DNA of 50,247 nt from Candidatus Kuenenia stuttgartensis (GCA_945865635.1 CAMBEP010000035.1:1-50247); one strand, 5' to 3'; counted from the stretch's first letter, positions 8,466-18,001 are shown. Numbers and translations: made by a program. Notes: generated from the letters alone by a model not told the origin.

Positions 8466-11240
8466 TTGATCAAGATGGACATTCAAGTTCGGTACCCGTC
8501 CTCCGGACGTATTGACGTTTACAGCGATGCATTGTTTGGTGATTTGTCTGGAACTCTTGCCCGCCAATTCGTTGAGCGAGTGATGAGAGCTCAGGAAGTG
8601 ACCGGACTGATAGTTCGGGGGCGGGACCTGAGGGGCCGCAATGCCCGTGCCGAGATCAGTTACAACACCAAAATACACACGGCCGAACAGGTCCTGCAGC
8701 AGGTCATTGCCCAGTTGGCTTGCCCTGAACCCGCTCAGGAGCCGGTTACAGCCAGCCACACAAACGGTCACGAAGCGAAGCCTGAACGAGTATCAGTACC
8801 GAAGCAGTCCAAGAATGGTAAGGCCAAATCCGTGGGTGGGTCTGAATCCCTCCATGCCTCCGCTTCCGCCACAGCTTTGGAAGAACCGCCGGCGATCAAG
8901 CCGATCCCCACTTCCATCAAACGCGATCATTTGCCGCCTCAGAAATTTCAGGGTCCAACACCAGCCCAACCCGAGTGGCTCGACCGCCTCTGGCCTCATG
9001 AATTTCCTCATTTCAACAAGCTTGAATTGGCCAAGCCGGATGAGAAAAAAACTGAGCGCCATCATATTCTTTCTTTTAATAAGCAGGGAGAACTGGTCAC
9101 GGCCTGGACCATTTTGATGGATCAGCCGGGCAAGTTGAAGCTCCGGAATTCTGCGCTTTACCGGCGTAAGGAAGTCTGTCAGGTCATTGAGCGCGAGTTG
9201 ATGAGCGTATTGGGAGTCGATAATTATAAGACAAACTCAATGACATCAACGCTTTCGCTTACCTATAACCCACGCCAGATCAAGCGTGAGCAAATTCTCG
9301 AATTGCTGGATCATGCGATTGTTCAGGCCGAAGTCCCAGCCCGTCTGGATAAGTGGGACCTGGAATTGCCCATCGCAACAGGTTCGATCTTTCTTGCCGC
9401 TGTCGCTCAATTTTCGGTCCCCGCTTTGCTGCCGATTGCGGCCATGGTTTTTGCATACAGTTCGATAACTACATTCAAAGAAGCGTACGTCACACTTTTT
9501 GAGGAAAAACGCCTTGGCGTGGATGTGCTTGATGCGATTGTGATCGTTGGCTGCATGTTGACCATGTCGATCTTCCCGGGTGCCGTGATTTGCTGGTGCC
9601 TCTCGTTTGGCAGACTGCTTGTGAAAAAGACTCAGGACGATTCCAAAAAGCTGCTCATGAACGCCTTCGGCAAGCAGCCCCGATTCGTCTGGTTGCTGAA
9701 GGACGGGGTTGAAGTGCAAGTGGCACTTGAAAAGCTCAAGGCCGGCGATATCGTTGTGGTCAATACGGGCGAAACCGTTCCAGTCGATGGCATTGTGCAT
9801 GCCGGAATTTCGATGATTGACCAGCATGCCTTGACGGGGGAATCCACACCCGCAGAAAAAGGCCCTGGCGATCGGGTCTTTGCGTCGACCGTTTTGGTGG
9901 CCGGTAAAATCGAAATTGCAGTTGAAAACTCAGGCACTGAAACGGCTTCGGCTAAGATTGGCAAAATTCTCAACGACACAGCCGGCTACAAACTGACCTC
10001 CCAAAATAAAGGCGAGGCTCTTGCCGACAAAGCCGTTGTGCCCACTCTGGCGATTGGTGCCACGGCATTGGCCACAATGGGACCAGCGGGTGCCATCGCG
10101 GTTTTGAATGCCGACTTTGGTACCGGAATCCGAATGGCCGCGCCGCTGGCCCTTCTGTCGAATCTTGCCGTTGCGGCCCAGAAGGGTATCTTGATCAAAG
10201 ATGGCCGGGCCCTTGAACAGATGAACGAAGTGGATACTTTCCTGTTTGACAAGACGGGTACCCTGACACGCGAACGGCCGGAAGTCGGACGGATTTTCTC
10301 TACGGATGGCTATTCGATTGAGCAGATCATGACTTGGGCAGCGGCTGCTGAAAATCGGTTCTCACACCCGATTGCCAAGGCCATTTTGCACAAGTTTGAA
10401 GAGATGAATCTGACCATGCCGACTGTGGACGACTCCCAATACACCATGGGTTTTGGGATTACGGTCAAGATTGATGGCAAAACGATTCGTGTCGGCAGCC
10501 CTCGATTCATGACCATGGAAAACATTCCGATCCCCGACGACATGAAAGTCGCCCAAGACTCGGCTCACGAGGACGGTAATACCATGGTCATGGTGGGTGT
10601 CGACGACCACCTGGGCGGAGCAATCGAGCTTCAGGCCGCGATCCGGCCAGAGGTGATTGAGATCATCGCAGGGTTGAGGAAACGTGGAATCAAGCACTTG
10701 GCGATCATTTCGGGCGACCACGAGACCCCAACCCGCAAATTGGCCGAATCTTTGGGCATGGACCGCTATTTTGCACAGGTTTTGCCACAGGATAAGGCCG
10801 ATTATGTCGAAAAACTCCAGAAGGAAGGTCGCAAGGTCTGTTTTGTCGGCGATGGTATCAACGATTCCATCGCTCTCAAAAAAGCCAATGTCTCCATTTC
10901 TTTGCGAGGTGCCAGCACTATCGCCACCGACACAGCCACAATTGTGTTCATGGAAGAAGGGCTCACCAAGCTTTTGGATGTTCGGGACATCGCCCGAAGT
11001 CTGGATCATAACATCAAGCGAAGCTGGACGATGATCATCATTCCCAATGCTTTGTGCATCGTCGGTGCATTCACTTTGGGCTTTGGTGTCATGACCAGCG
11101 TACTGATGAATAACGTGACAGCAATTGCAGCACTGGCAAATGGAATGGCACCGCTGCGACAGCTCAAGCACATTCGAGCTGAGCAAGAACTTGAGCGTGA
11201 AATGAGGCTCATTCATGGCTTCGAAAGAAAAACTTTATGA
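8466..11240 (+). CDS. P1B-like P-type ATPase, CPC-less, with two degenerate HMA-like domains
   Basis: About 924 residues. TTG at 8466 has AGGA 6 bases upstream; ATG at 8475 is the alternative start. The catalytic motifs are intact: TGES in the actuator domain (near 456), the phosphorylated Asp in DKTGT (near 595), SHPIAKA in the nucleotide-binding domain, and GDGIND (near 795). It should pump a cation across the membrane. Two ferredoxin-like segments (about 1-85 and 195-290) resemble HMA metal-binding domains but lack the CxxC pair. The membrane motif usually written CPC is replaced by NADFGTGIRMAAP just before GILIKDGRALE. A Cys pair, CWC, sits in an earlier helix near 375. The metal therefore cannot be called from the motif. 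It overlaps the next gene by 26 bases. Confidence 0.9.
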   Translation: MIKMDIQVRYPSSGRIDVYSDALFGDLSGTLARQFVERVMRAQEVTGLIVRGRDLRGRNARAEISYNTKIHTAEQVLQQVIAQLACPEPAQEPVTASHTNGHEAKPERVSVPKQSKNGKAKSVGGSESLHASASATALEEPPAIKPIPTSIKRDHLPPQKFQGPTPAQPEWLDRLWPHEFPHFNKLELAKPDEKKTERHHILSFNKQGELVTAWTILMDQPGKLKLRNSALYRRKEVCQVIERELMSVLGVDNYKTNSMTSTLSLTYNPRQIKREQILELLDHAIVQAEVPARLDKWDLELPIATGSIFLAAVAQFSVPALLPIAAMVFAYSSITTFKEAYVTLFEEKRLGVDVLDAIVIVGCMLTMSIFPGAVICWCLSFGRLLVKKTQDDSKKLLMNAFGKQPRFVWLLKDGVEVQVALEKLKAGDIVVVNTGETVPVDGIVHAGISMIDQHALTGESTPAEKGPGDRVFASTVLVAGKIEIAVENSGTETASAKIGKILNDTAGYKLTSQNKGEALADKAVVPTLAIGATALATMGPAGAIAVLNADFGTGIRMAAPLALLSNLAVAAQKGILIKDGRALEQMNEVDTFLFDKTGTLTRERPEVGRIFSTDGYSIEQIMTWAAAAENRFSHPIAKAILHKFEEMNLTMPTVDDSQYTMGFGITVKIDGKTIRVGSPRFMTMENIPIPDDMKVAQDSAHEDGNTMVMVGVDDHLGGAIELQAAIRPEVIEIIAGLRKRGIKHLAIISGDHETPTRKLAESLGMDRYFAQVLPQDKADYVEKLQKEGRKVCFVGDGINDSIALKKANVSISLRGASTIATDTATIVFMEEGLTKLLDVRDIARSLDHNIKRSWTMIIIPNALCIVGAFTLGFGVMTSVLMNNVTAIAALANGMAPLRQLKHIRAEQELEREMRLIHGFERKTL

Positions 11241-11535
11241 GCGGCCACTCAAGAGGGTCTTGGACGACCAGCTCAAGGCAGAGATTCTTCAACTGTTCGA
11301 ATCTCGCCGAAGTATGCTTCCTTCAGGGGTAGATATGAGCTGGCACCAAAAGGAGCCGGTTCTGGCCCTTCGCGGACCCATGGGAGTGGCCTTTTATGTC
11401 CACTTCCTTGAGGTTCAGGCAATGATGGTAGTCTATGCGGAACTCGGGTTTGCAGCCAGAATGATGGTGACTGACACGCACCGGGCCCAAGCCCGACAGA
11501 TGATTCATGAAGTTGCTGAGGAACTGGCCCTGTGA
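11215..11535 (+). CDS. Small soluble protein between the two ATPase genes
   Basis: 106 residues, starting 26 bases before the end of the ATPase gene, with GAGG 7 bases before the ATG, so translation is probably coupled. The N-terminal third is charged and helical (ASKEKLYERPLKRVLDDQ). The middle is beta-rich (MSWHQKEPVLALRGP, then VAFYVHFLEVQAMMVVYAEL), and a helix closes it (HRAQARQMIHEVAEEL). There are no Cys residues and no membrane segment. The small alpha/beta pattern slightly recalls polyhydroxyalkanoic-acid-system granule proteins, but I would not assign that. Given its place, a cytosolic partner of the ATPase pair is a reasonable guess. Confidence 0.75.
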   Translation: MASKEKLYERPLKRVLDDQLKAEILQLFESRRSMLPSGVDMSWHQKEPVLALRGPMGVAFYVHFLEVQAMMVVYAELGFAARMMVTDTHRAQARQMIHEVAEELAL

Positions 11536-11622
11536 TTCGTCAGATCGCCATTTCATGGTCTTAAATGAATCGCAAGGCTCGGGAATCGGAAGATCATTCG
11601 GATGTATTCTTTTTAGGCCATC

Positions 11623-13815
11623 ATGTCCACGGTCCCCAATAACACAAACTCCCGAGGGAACGAATCTGAGGTGATGACGGACGTCTCCACCAAAGGGCAC
11701 CTCTCGTTCTCAAAATTGGCTAACGGCCAAAGCCCGGTGATCTCTAAAATCGCCTGGTCAGGCCCAGCCCTGGAAATCCATTCCGAGCATCTCTTTAGCC
11801 TTGCTTCAGGTTTGGAATCTGAAAATCGCAGAGGTTTGAAAAGCTTGATCGAACGACTCTTCCGGTCGCCGGCAGTCAGGCTTTGTGATATCCAGCGGGC
11901 GACCCAAAAGCTGACCATCCGACTCTCAGATGGCTTCCTGACAACTCCACTTGTTCTGAATCAGATCACACAGGCTCTGTCAGATCTTCGCAATGAATCG
12001 GCTGAAGATGACCACCCAGTCGCAATTTGGGACGAGGCGCCCGCAGGCTCGTTTCGGGTGGAACGACAGGGCCAACTCCTGACCACATGGCAGATCCTTG
12101 ATGATTCTGGAACCAAAATCGTACTCAGACAACCGGCACTTGTAGAGAGTCCGGAACTGGCAGGCCGGACTCAATCTCTGCTCGAAAACTTTGCCGAGAT
12201 CAGCAAGTTTACAATCGATCAAAAGCAGGGCTTGCTCGCCATATCAGCCATCCCGGGGCAGTCCCTGAATCTTTCGAAGCTGGTTCATTCCCTTGAACAG
12301 CTCAGTTCAAAATCCGCGTCAATTGGTCTCTACTCGCCTTATCCCAAGGCCGATCTGCGCATTCCAGGCTTCGCTTTGCTCTTGGCCATCACAGCCCAGT
12401 GGTTTTATCCAGTGGTCTGGCCCTTGCCAGCCGTTCTGATCGTTTATCTAAACTGGCTTATGATTCTGCGAAGTTTCAAAGATTTGGGGCAGGGCTTTCT
12501 TGGCTTGCCCCTGCTGGCCACACTGATTGTTTTGGGAACTCTTGCAGGCGGAGCCTTCACTGCGTCAGCCTTGATGACCGTTCTTGCAAGACACTGGCAA
12601 AATCAGTATGGCCAGATGCTCTCCAAGGCTCGTCGCGAATGGCTTGGCCAATTCAACCTGCCAACAAATTCCGCAACGGTCCTGAAACCCAATGGTTCAC
12701 AAAGAGAATTGCCAGTCTGTAAAATTCAGGCTGGTGACATGCTTGAACTATACGCCCCCACAATGATTCCAGCCGACGGCCAATGGCTTGACGGCGATGG
12801 CATGATCGAAGCCCCCTTCGGCTTGCCAAACCATCCCACCAGCAATCGTCTCTATGCCGGAGGCTTGCTGAAAACCGGTCGGGTTCGCATGAAAGTGCAT
12901 AAAATCGGCGCTGAGACCTGGCTTGCCCGCTTGCAGTCCGAAGTCATTCAAACTTCGGGTACGGATCGTGGGGAAACAGCCTTGAATATTCATGGACAAA
13001 AGTTTGCCGAAAAAACTGTCTTGCCGACCCTCGCACTGGCTGGTCTGGGCTTGGCCACAGGCGACATTGGAACAGCCGTTGCCGTGATGCGCCCTGATTA
13101 TTCCACCGGTGTCGGCTTCGGCGAAGGTCTTGATCAGTTGCGGCTTGCGGGCGATGCGCTTCATGAAGGATTCCTGATCCGCAATGCCTCAGCCGTTTTG
13201 AATGCCCGACAGATTCAGATCTGGGTGATTGAATCAGAAGCCGGCTCGGTTTTGAATTTTGAACCCTTGGCACCAGGACAAATTCTTGCCGAGATTGTGA
13301 GCCCAACCCGAATTGACTTGGTCAATCAGGGGCAGAGACTGACCTTGCAAGGCTTTCCGCCGATGGTCAACGATGACGATAGGGTTCGACTGTTTCAACT
13401 GCTGCGTGATCGTGGCTTGAACGGAATTGGCTGGCTGGGAGATGCGTCACTCTATCCCAACACAGCCAAAGCCGCGGAACTCTCGCTTTCGACAAGTTCG
13501 GAATTGGTTCGAGATCTTAATCCAGCGAGTGCTTTGAGTCTTTCAGACGTACATCAACCAAATTGGAACCGACTTTTTGAAATTGTGGCGGAACAGGCCA
13601 AAGAGCAGCAAAGTATTCGGCGAATGGCCTTGGTTCCAAATGCTGTGGCTGTGGCGGGTGCCTTTACGATGGGGTTCACGAGTCTTGCGTCTGTCTTGTT
13701 GACCAACGCCGGGATTTGGTCCATTCAGCTCAGAACCCGCTATAAGTCTCGAACACAAAGGAGTTATCAACGTGTCTCAACTGCCCCGAATCATGGATCC
13801 AGAACCACCGGCTGA
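11623..13815 (+). CDS. Catalytically degenerate P-type ATPase paralogue (pseudo-ATPase)
   Basis: 730 residues, colinear with the ATPase two genes upstream: two HMA-like segments (about 25-110 and 140-225), membrane helices, an actuator-like domain (VCKIQAGDMLELYAPTMIPA against LKAGDIVVVNTGETVPV), then RPDYSTGVGFGEG and GFLIRNASAVLNA matching NADFGTGIRMAAP and GILIKDGRALEQM, and C-terminal helices (VAGAFTMGFTSLASVLLTN against VGAFTLGFGVMTSVLMNN). Every catalytic motif is gone: TGES lies in APFGLPNH (about 397-404), DKTGT is replaced by ESEAGS (about 537), GDGIND by GDASLYPN (about 606), and the nucleotide-binding domain is mostly deleted. The frame is open throughout, so this looks like a maintained non-catalytic partner, not a decaying gene. 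It overlaps the next gene by 44 bases. Confidence 0.85.
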   Translation: MSTVPNNTNSRGNESEVMTDVSTKGHLSFSKLANGQSPVISKIAWSGPALEIHSEHLFSLASGLESENRRGLKSLIERLFRSPAVRLCDIQRATQKLTIRLSDGFLTTPLVLNQITQALSDLRNESAEDDHPVAIWDEAPAGSFRVERQGQLLTTWQILDDSGTKIVLRQPALVESPELAGRTQSLLENFAEISKFTIDQKQGLLAISAIPGQSLNLSKLVHSLEQLSSKSASIGLYSPYPKADLRIPGFALLLAITAQWFYPVVWPLPAVLIVYLNWLMILRSFKDLGQGFLGLPLLATLIVLGTLAGGAFTASALMTVLARHWQNQYGQMLSKARREWLGQFNLPTNSATVLKPNGSQRELPVCKIQAGDMLELYAPTMIPADGQWLDGDGMIEAPFGLPNHPTSNRLYAGGLLKTGRVRMKVHKIGAETWLARLQSEVIQTSGTDRGETALNIHGQKFAEKTVLPTLALAGLGLATGDIGTAVAVMRPDYSTGVGFGEGLDQLRLAGDALHEGFLIRNASAVLNARQIQIWVIESEAGSVLNFEPLAPGQILAEIVSPTRIDLVNQGQRLTLQGFPPMVNDDDRVRLFQLLRDRGLNGIGWLGDASLYPNTAKAAELSLSTSSELVRDLNPASALSLSDVHQPNWNRLFEIVAEQAKEQQSIRRMALVPNAVAVAGAFTMGFTSLASVLLTNAGIWSIQLRTRYKSRTQRSYQRVSTAPNHGSRTTG

Positions 13816-14113
13816 TCAGAGCCATTCCCAACGCCTGGAGCAACTTCCAAATGAGATCGGCTTTCTCATGATCGGAATCGGCTTCGTAGGTCTCATCTTT
13901 CCAGGGCCTTTTGGAACTCCCTTGATGATTGCAGGCGGTTTATCTCTTTGGCCGGCAACATTTCGGCCAGCAGATCGATGGATGGCTCGCAAGTTTCCGA
14001 ATTCCCATGCCAGCGGCGCTCGTTGGCTCGAACGATTCATGGACGATCTTGATCGGCGATATCCTGAAAAGGCCCAGGCAACTTCTGGGAATCATGAGAG
14101 TATTCACCCATGA
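13772..14113 (+). CDS. Small membrane protein, PGPGW-like, copy 1
   Basis: 113 residues, GTG start at 13772 with AAAGGAG about 7 bases upstream, inside the end of the pseudo-ATPase gene. Residues 28-60 form a membrane hairpin or helix (IGFLMIGIGFVGLIFPGPFG then TPLMIAGGLSLWP), with the Pro-Gly turn of the PGPGW family of short membrane proteins. A basic, Trp/Arg-rich tail follows (ADRWMARKF, WLERFMDDLDRRYP). It is a paralogue of the next protein: both have the same turn, AGG.xLWPxTF.P, and LERF..D...RYPE. PGPGW proteins have no established function. Confidence 0.78.
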   Translation: MSQLPRIMDPEPPADQSHSQRLEQLPNEIGFLMIGIGFVGLIFPGPFGTPLMIAGGLSLWPATFRPADRWMARKFPNSHASGARWLERFMDDLDRRYPEKAQATSGNHESIHP

Positions 14114-14433
14114 AAGAGATTCCAAAACCTCTGTCAGAAACTCCGGAATTTCAGGTCGATAAATTGCCACCAGAAGTGGCCACGATTTTGATCATGATTG
14201 GAATTCTTGGCATACCACTCCCGGGCCCTGGCATACCGTTTATTCTGGCCGGTGGCCTGGCCCTCTGGCCGCGCACTTTCAAGCCGATGGAGAGGCGATT
14301 CCTCAATGAATTCCCAGAAGCACATCATTCCGTCTTTAAAATCCTCGAACGGTTTGAAGGTGACATGAACTGCCGATATCCAGAACGAGCTTCTGGATCG
14401 GCGAAAGATATTGATCCAAGCGTTGAAAAATGA
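14110..14433 (+). CDS. Small membrane protein, PGPGW-like, copy 2
   Basis: 107 residues. Its ATG overlaps the previous stop in ATGA (14110-14113), so the two copies are translationally coupled. The hydrophobic core VATILIMIGILGIPLPGPG continues with IPFILAGGLALWPRTF, and the cytoplasmic-type tail is ERRFLNEFPEAHHSVFKILE. It aligns with copy 1 along its length, while the N-terminal 20 residues differ. Side-by-side retention of two diverged copies suggests a heteromer. It ends the tightly packed part of the cluster; the antiporter follows after 229 bases. Confidence 0.78.
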   Translation: MKEIPKPLSETPEFQVDKLPPEVATILIMIGILGIPLPGPGIPFILAGGLALWPRTFKPMERRFLNEFPEAHHSVFKILERFEGDMNCRYPERASGSAKDIDPSVEK

Positions 14434-14662
14434 CTTGAATGATTCGATCAGGATCATCCTTTTAGGATGACATGTTCGCCATACGATCTCTAGTAAGGTT
14501 CTAAAACTGGGTTGGACATATTCCGCAGTTTCTGGAATATTTATAAATTATGGATTGCAAACGGATTCGCTCTGAATCAAAAATACGATAGACGCCAGTC
14601 CAGTTGCGGATTTACCACTTGATCAGAACATTGATAGATCATTACGAGGGCTTTTGCAGATC

Positions 14663-15742
14663 ATGCATGCTTACCAACTGATTCACTGGGCTTTGATCAC
14701 ACTTTCGATCAGCTTCGTGAAATTTGACTTTGCACCGAGTCTCGAGTTTCTGATTTCACTGGTCGGGATCTTCTTGATCGCCGAGAAATTAAAAGCGGCC
14801 ACAGAAGATCTCTCGGTGCACCTCGGAGAGCAGTTTGGCGGAATCCTGCTTGGATTGATGGGTAATCTGCCAGAAATTGTCATATCCCTCTTTGCTCTTT
14901 CCAAGGGCTTGACACCCATCGTGAAAGCTTCCCTGACAGGCTCCATCATTGGCAATCTGCTGGTTGGCCTGGGATGCGCAATTCTTGCAGGAAGCTCAAA
15001 ATTCAAAATCGTCAAGTTCAATATCCGTGCTGTCCGAATCCATTCATCGATGGTCATGCTTGCGACTTGCGGTTTATTGATTCCGGCAATCTTTCATCTC
15101 ACAAGTCGTAAAGCCGTCAATTCAATCTCGATCAGTATCTCATGGGTCCTGCTCATGATCTACCTCCTGAGCCTGATCTTCAGCCTTGTCACGCACAAGG
15201 GTTTTTACAAAACTTTCGAAGATTCTGGATCGCAACTACCTCTGGAAAACACCGAATCTGATGAGCAAGAACGCCCCAGGGTCTCGATCGGCTCTGCTCT
15301 TGGCCGCTTGGTTTTTAATGCTCTGTTGATTGCAGTGGTCAGCGAAGTGCTCACCGGTTCACTTGAGCCCCTCTCCAAGCAGTTTGGATTCTCAGAGGTT
15401 TTTACAGGTGTGATTCTACTCTCGCTGGGCGGCAATATTGGCGAATACCTCAATGCCATTTCCTTCGCCCGTAAAGGCAAGATGGATATCGCCATTCAGG
15501 CCACAATGGGTTCGGCCACACAAGTGGCTTTGCTTGTTGCACCCGTTTTGGTCCTCCTGAGCGGCATCCTTGGCGATCGCATGGATTTAAACTTTACAAG
15601 CTATGAAGTTGCATCCGTATTAATGGCTGTCAGTATTACACGTGCCTTTACTTACGATGGTGAATCGCACTGGTTCGAAGGCGTCATGATCCTGAGCGTT
15701 TATGTGATACTGGGCTTTGGCTTTTATTACATCAGTGTCTGA
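14663..15742 (+). CDS. Cation/proton antiporter of the CaCA superfamily (CAX type)
   Basis: 359 residues from the ATG at 14663 (GAGGG 12 bases upstream; a TTG at 14654 is also in frame). About ten or eleven hydrophobic helices are seen. The two alpha repeats that form the ion site are visible: GLMGNLPEIVISLFALSKG (near 70-88) and LSLGGNIGEYLNAISFARKG (near 255-275), each with the essential acidic residue after GN. The text following the second repeat (KMDIAIQATMGSATQVALLV) is characteristic of CAX Ca2+/H+ exchangers. A loop rich in Glu/Asp lies between the halves (about 185-205). It probably exports Ca2+ or a related divalent cation. Its position after the P-type ATPase cluster suggests a shared role in cation homeostasis, though the 229-base gap allows a separate promoter. 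An inverted repeat ATATTCC/GGAATAT (14518-14540) lies in that gap. Confidence 0.88.
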   Translation: MHAYQLIHWALITLSISFVKFDFAPSLEFLISLVGIFLIAEKLKAATEDLSVHLGEQFGGILLGLMGNLPEIVISLFALSKGLTPIVKASLTGSIIGNLLVGLGCAILAGSSKFKIVKFNIRAVRIHSSMVMLATCGLLIPAIFHLTSRKAVNSISISISWVLLMIYLLSLIFSLVTHKGFYKTFEDSGSQLPLENTESDEQERPRVSIGSALGRLVFNALLIAVVSEVLTGSLEPLSKQFGFSEVFTGVILLSLGGNIGEYLNAISFARKGKMDIAIQATMGSATQVALLVAPVLVLLSGILGDRMDLNFTSYEVASVLMAVSITRAFTYDGESHWFEGVMILSVYVILGFGFYYISV

Positions 15743-15761
15743 TTCATGCAACGAATCCAGG

Positions 15762-15797
15762 GAAATGGGTCGCATCAAGCGGCCCATTTCTTGTTTC
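15762..15797 (+). terminator. Hairpin terminator between convergent genes
   Basis: A 12-bp stem (15762-15773 with 15779-15790, GAAATGGG/CCCATTTC core, one G-T pair) with a 5-base loop, followed by TTGTTTC. It ends the antiporter transcript and may also serve prmC from the other side. Confidence 0.65.
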
Positions 15798-15806
15798 TCA
15801 GTTAGC

Positions 15807-16715
15807 CTAAATTGCCAGGCTTTGAAATTTATTTTTTTTCGTCAGGATCACCAATCGGGCATTTCCTCCGAGATCTTTGCGAATGCCTTTGAAATCCCAT
15901 TCGGCACTCCGGGCATATTCTGCCTGGACCGTTGCGGCCTGATCATGTCCGACTTCGATGAGAATTGTACCCTCAGGCCCAATTCTGAAAGCCGCCTGCC
16001 TGAGTAATTCCCGCACCAGTTCAAGTCCGTCGGGGCCGCCATTGAGCGCCTCGAGTGGCTCAAAGTTACGAACCGCCGAGTCCAGTCCTGCAATCTCAGA
16101 CGTCGCAATATAAGGCGGGTTTGAAACGATAAATCCTGGCCTTTCCTCGGCGGTCAATGGTTCCAGCAAGCTTCCCTGACGTCGTTCAATCCGCTCCGAA
16201 AATCCATGTCTTGCAATATTCCGACCTGCGACTGCCAAAGCGCTTGCACTTTTGTCGATTGCAATAAAGCGGGCCGATGGGTGATGTTTCGTGCAAGCCA
16301 CAGCAACGCACCCACTGCCTGTGCCGACGTCGACACACAACGGAGAATCAATCTCTTTGGCCAACTCAAGAAAGGTCATCACCAAAAGTTCCGTGTCCGG
16401 GCGCGGTATCAGCACATCGCGGCTGACTTCAAAATCAAGGGAATAAAATTCCTTGTGACCAACCAGATAAGCCACCGGTTCGCCGGCGGCACGCTTCTTC
16501 ACCAGCTCACGGAATAATGTCCGACCCAAACCGCCCACTTCTTCGTTAATATTCATATAGAGCTTGACACGCTGCCAGTCAAGCGCGTTGGCAAGCAAAA
16601 TCTCGGACTCCAGCCTCGGGCTTTCCGAGCCGTGCCGGGTCAGGAATTCTGTCGTCCAGCGCAGCAGCCGGCCCACTGTCCAGACTTCGTCCTCGGCTTG
16701 ACCTGGTGCTGTCAT
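15807..16715 (-). CDS. prmC: Release factor glutamine methyltransferase PrmC
   Basis: 302 residues. PrmC methylates the Gln of the GGQ motif in release factors, using S-adenosylmethionine. Helical N-terminal domain (1-85), the conserved [13 protein letters not shown] block, the SAM-binding [20 protein letters not shown], and the catalytic NPPY in [10 protein letters not shown]. Its ATG overlaps the prfA stop in ATGA, so it is translated directly after its own substrate, the common bacterial arrangement. The C-terminal end GGNARLVIL is typical. Confidence 0.94.
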   Translation of the reverse strand: MTAPGQAEDEVWTVGRLLRWTTEFLTRHGSESPRLESEILLANALDWQRVKLYMNINEEVGGLGRTLFRELVKKRAAGEPVAYLVGHKEFYSLDFEVSRDVLIPRPDTELLVMTFLELAKEIDSPLCVDVGTGSGCVAVACTKHHPSARFIAIDKSASALAVAGRNIARHGFSERIERRQGSLLEPLTAEERPGFIVSNPPYIATSEIAGLDSAVRNFEPLEALNGGPDGLELVRELLRQAAFRIGPEGTILIEVGHDQAATVQAEYARSAEWDFKGIRKDLGGNARLVILTKKNKFQSLAI

Positions 16716-17821
16716 AGCTCACCGCCGAACTGCTCGCGGCGGTCATGATCGATCAAGTGGGTTGTCAGGGGGTCCATGTCCCCCAAAATGATCCGGTCGA
16801 GATTGTAAAGGGTCAAGCCTATGCGGTGGTCGGTCATCCGGTTCTGGGGGAAGTTGTAGGTGCGGATCCGCTCGGAGCGATCCCCAGAGCCAATCAGGCC
16901 TCGTCTGGCTTCCGCACGTTCTGCGTCTACTTTTGTACGTAATTGATCGTAAATCCGGCTTCGCAGGATTCGCATCGCTTTGGCTTTGTTTTTGTGCTGG
17001 CTGCGCTCGTCGCGACAGTTGACCACCACTCCCGATGGCAAGTGTGTGATTCGAACACCCGACTCAGTCTTGTTCTGGTGCTGACCACCCGGGCCACCCG
17101 CTCGCATCGTGTCGACCTGAAGGTCTTCCGTACGAATCTCTACCTCGACCTCTTCCGGTTCGGGCAAGACCGCAACCGTCGCTGCCGATGTGTGAATCCG
17201 GCCCTGAGTTTCTGTGCTCGGAACCCGCTGAACCCGGTGGCCACCACTCTCAAACTGGAGGTGACGCAACGCACCTTCGCCCGTAACACTGAACGACGCT
17301 TCGCGAAATCCGCCCAACTCCGTGGTCTCAATCTCAAGCGTTTCGAACTTCCAGCCCTTGTTTTCGCAGTATCGGCGATACATCTCAAACAAATCACGCA
17401 CAAAAAGAGCCGCCTCGTCGCCACCTGTGCCAGCCCGAATCTCCAGGATCAGTGCCCCATTACGATCCGCACCAATCTGGGCATCGTAAACCAGATTTTT
17501 GATCGTCGCGATCGCATCTTCCTGGCGAACTTTCAGCGTCTCGATTTCTTGTTCCGCATATTCCCGTAACTCAGCATCGGTCTCGACGGCTGCCACGGCC
17601 TCGGCTTCCGCTATTCGACTATTGATTTCGAGGTATCGACCATAAGGCACCGCAAGTCGGGCCAGTGCGCCACGCTCACGTGCTATGGCCGTGATCTTTG
17701 CAGGATCCGAGGCGTTGATTGGGTCCGCCAGGGCTGCATCAAGTTCATGGAATCGCCGAAAATCGGCTTGAAGCCGATCCAGAATCGTTGCAGGCTCTTT
17801 TGCAGTTTCCCGAGTGGCCAA
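16712..17821 (-). CDS. prfA: Peptide chain release factor 1
   Basis: 369 residues, the length of RF1. It reads UAA and UAG stop codons and triggers peptide release on the ribosome. The catalytic GGQ lies in [20 protein letters not shown], and the codon-recognition region includes [20 protein letters not shown], where the P-x-T type signature marks RF1 and not RF2. The C-terminal block EIR...[20 protein letters not shown] is standard. prmC follows with a 4-base overlap. The N-terminal few residues ([10 protein letters not shown]) extend slightly beyond the usual start but no better ATG exists. Confidence 0.95.
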   Translation of the reverse strand: MATRETAKEPATILDRLQADFRRFHELDAALADPINASDPAKITAIARERGALARLAVPYGRYLEINSRIAEAEAVAAVETDAELREYAEQEIETLKVRQEDAIATIKNLVYDAQIGADRNGALILEIRAGTGGDEAALFVRDLFEMYRRYCENKGWKFETLEIETTELGGFREASFSVTGEGALRHLQFESGGHRVQRVPSTETQGRIHTSAATVAVLPEPEEVEVEIRTEDLQVDTMRAGGPGGQHQNKTESGVRITHLPSGVVVNCRDERSQHKNKAKAMRILRSRIYDQLRTKVDAERAEARRGLIGSGDRSERIRTYNFPQNRMTDHRIGLTLYNLDRIILGDMDPLTTHLIDHDRREQFGGEL

Positions 17822-17899
17822 GCTCTTTTTCCGTAAAGAATAAGGTCATTCACAAAGCCATGAGAAGCGGCGAATCAATCAGGTTGGTTGAGTCTTCAA

Positions 17900-17941
17900 A
17901 ATAAATCAAAAACAGGCCGCTATTGTAAAAGCAGCCCGTTT
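17900..17941 (-). terminator. Intrinsic terminator after rpmE2
   Basis: Read on the minus strand, AAACGGGCTGC (17941-17931) pairs with GCGGCCTGTTT (17920-17910) through 11 pairs, two of them G-T, and a T-rich run follows. A second weaker stem (17963-17993) lies closer to the gene. Confidence 0.6.
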
Positions 17942-18001
17942 AAGTGATCAATTCCTGATCGCCTGAGATTCTGTAAACCTCGGGCGATTTTGAAACCAGA
18001 T

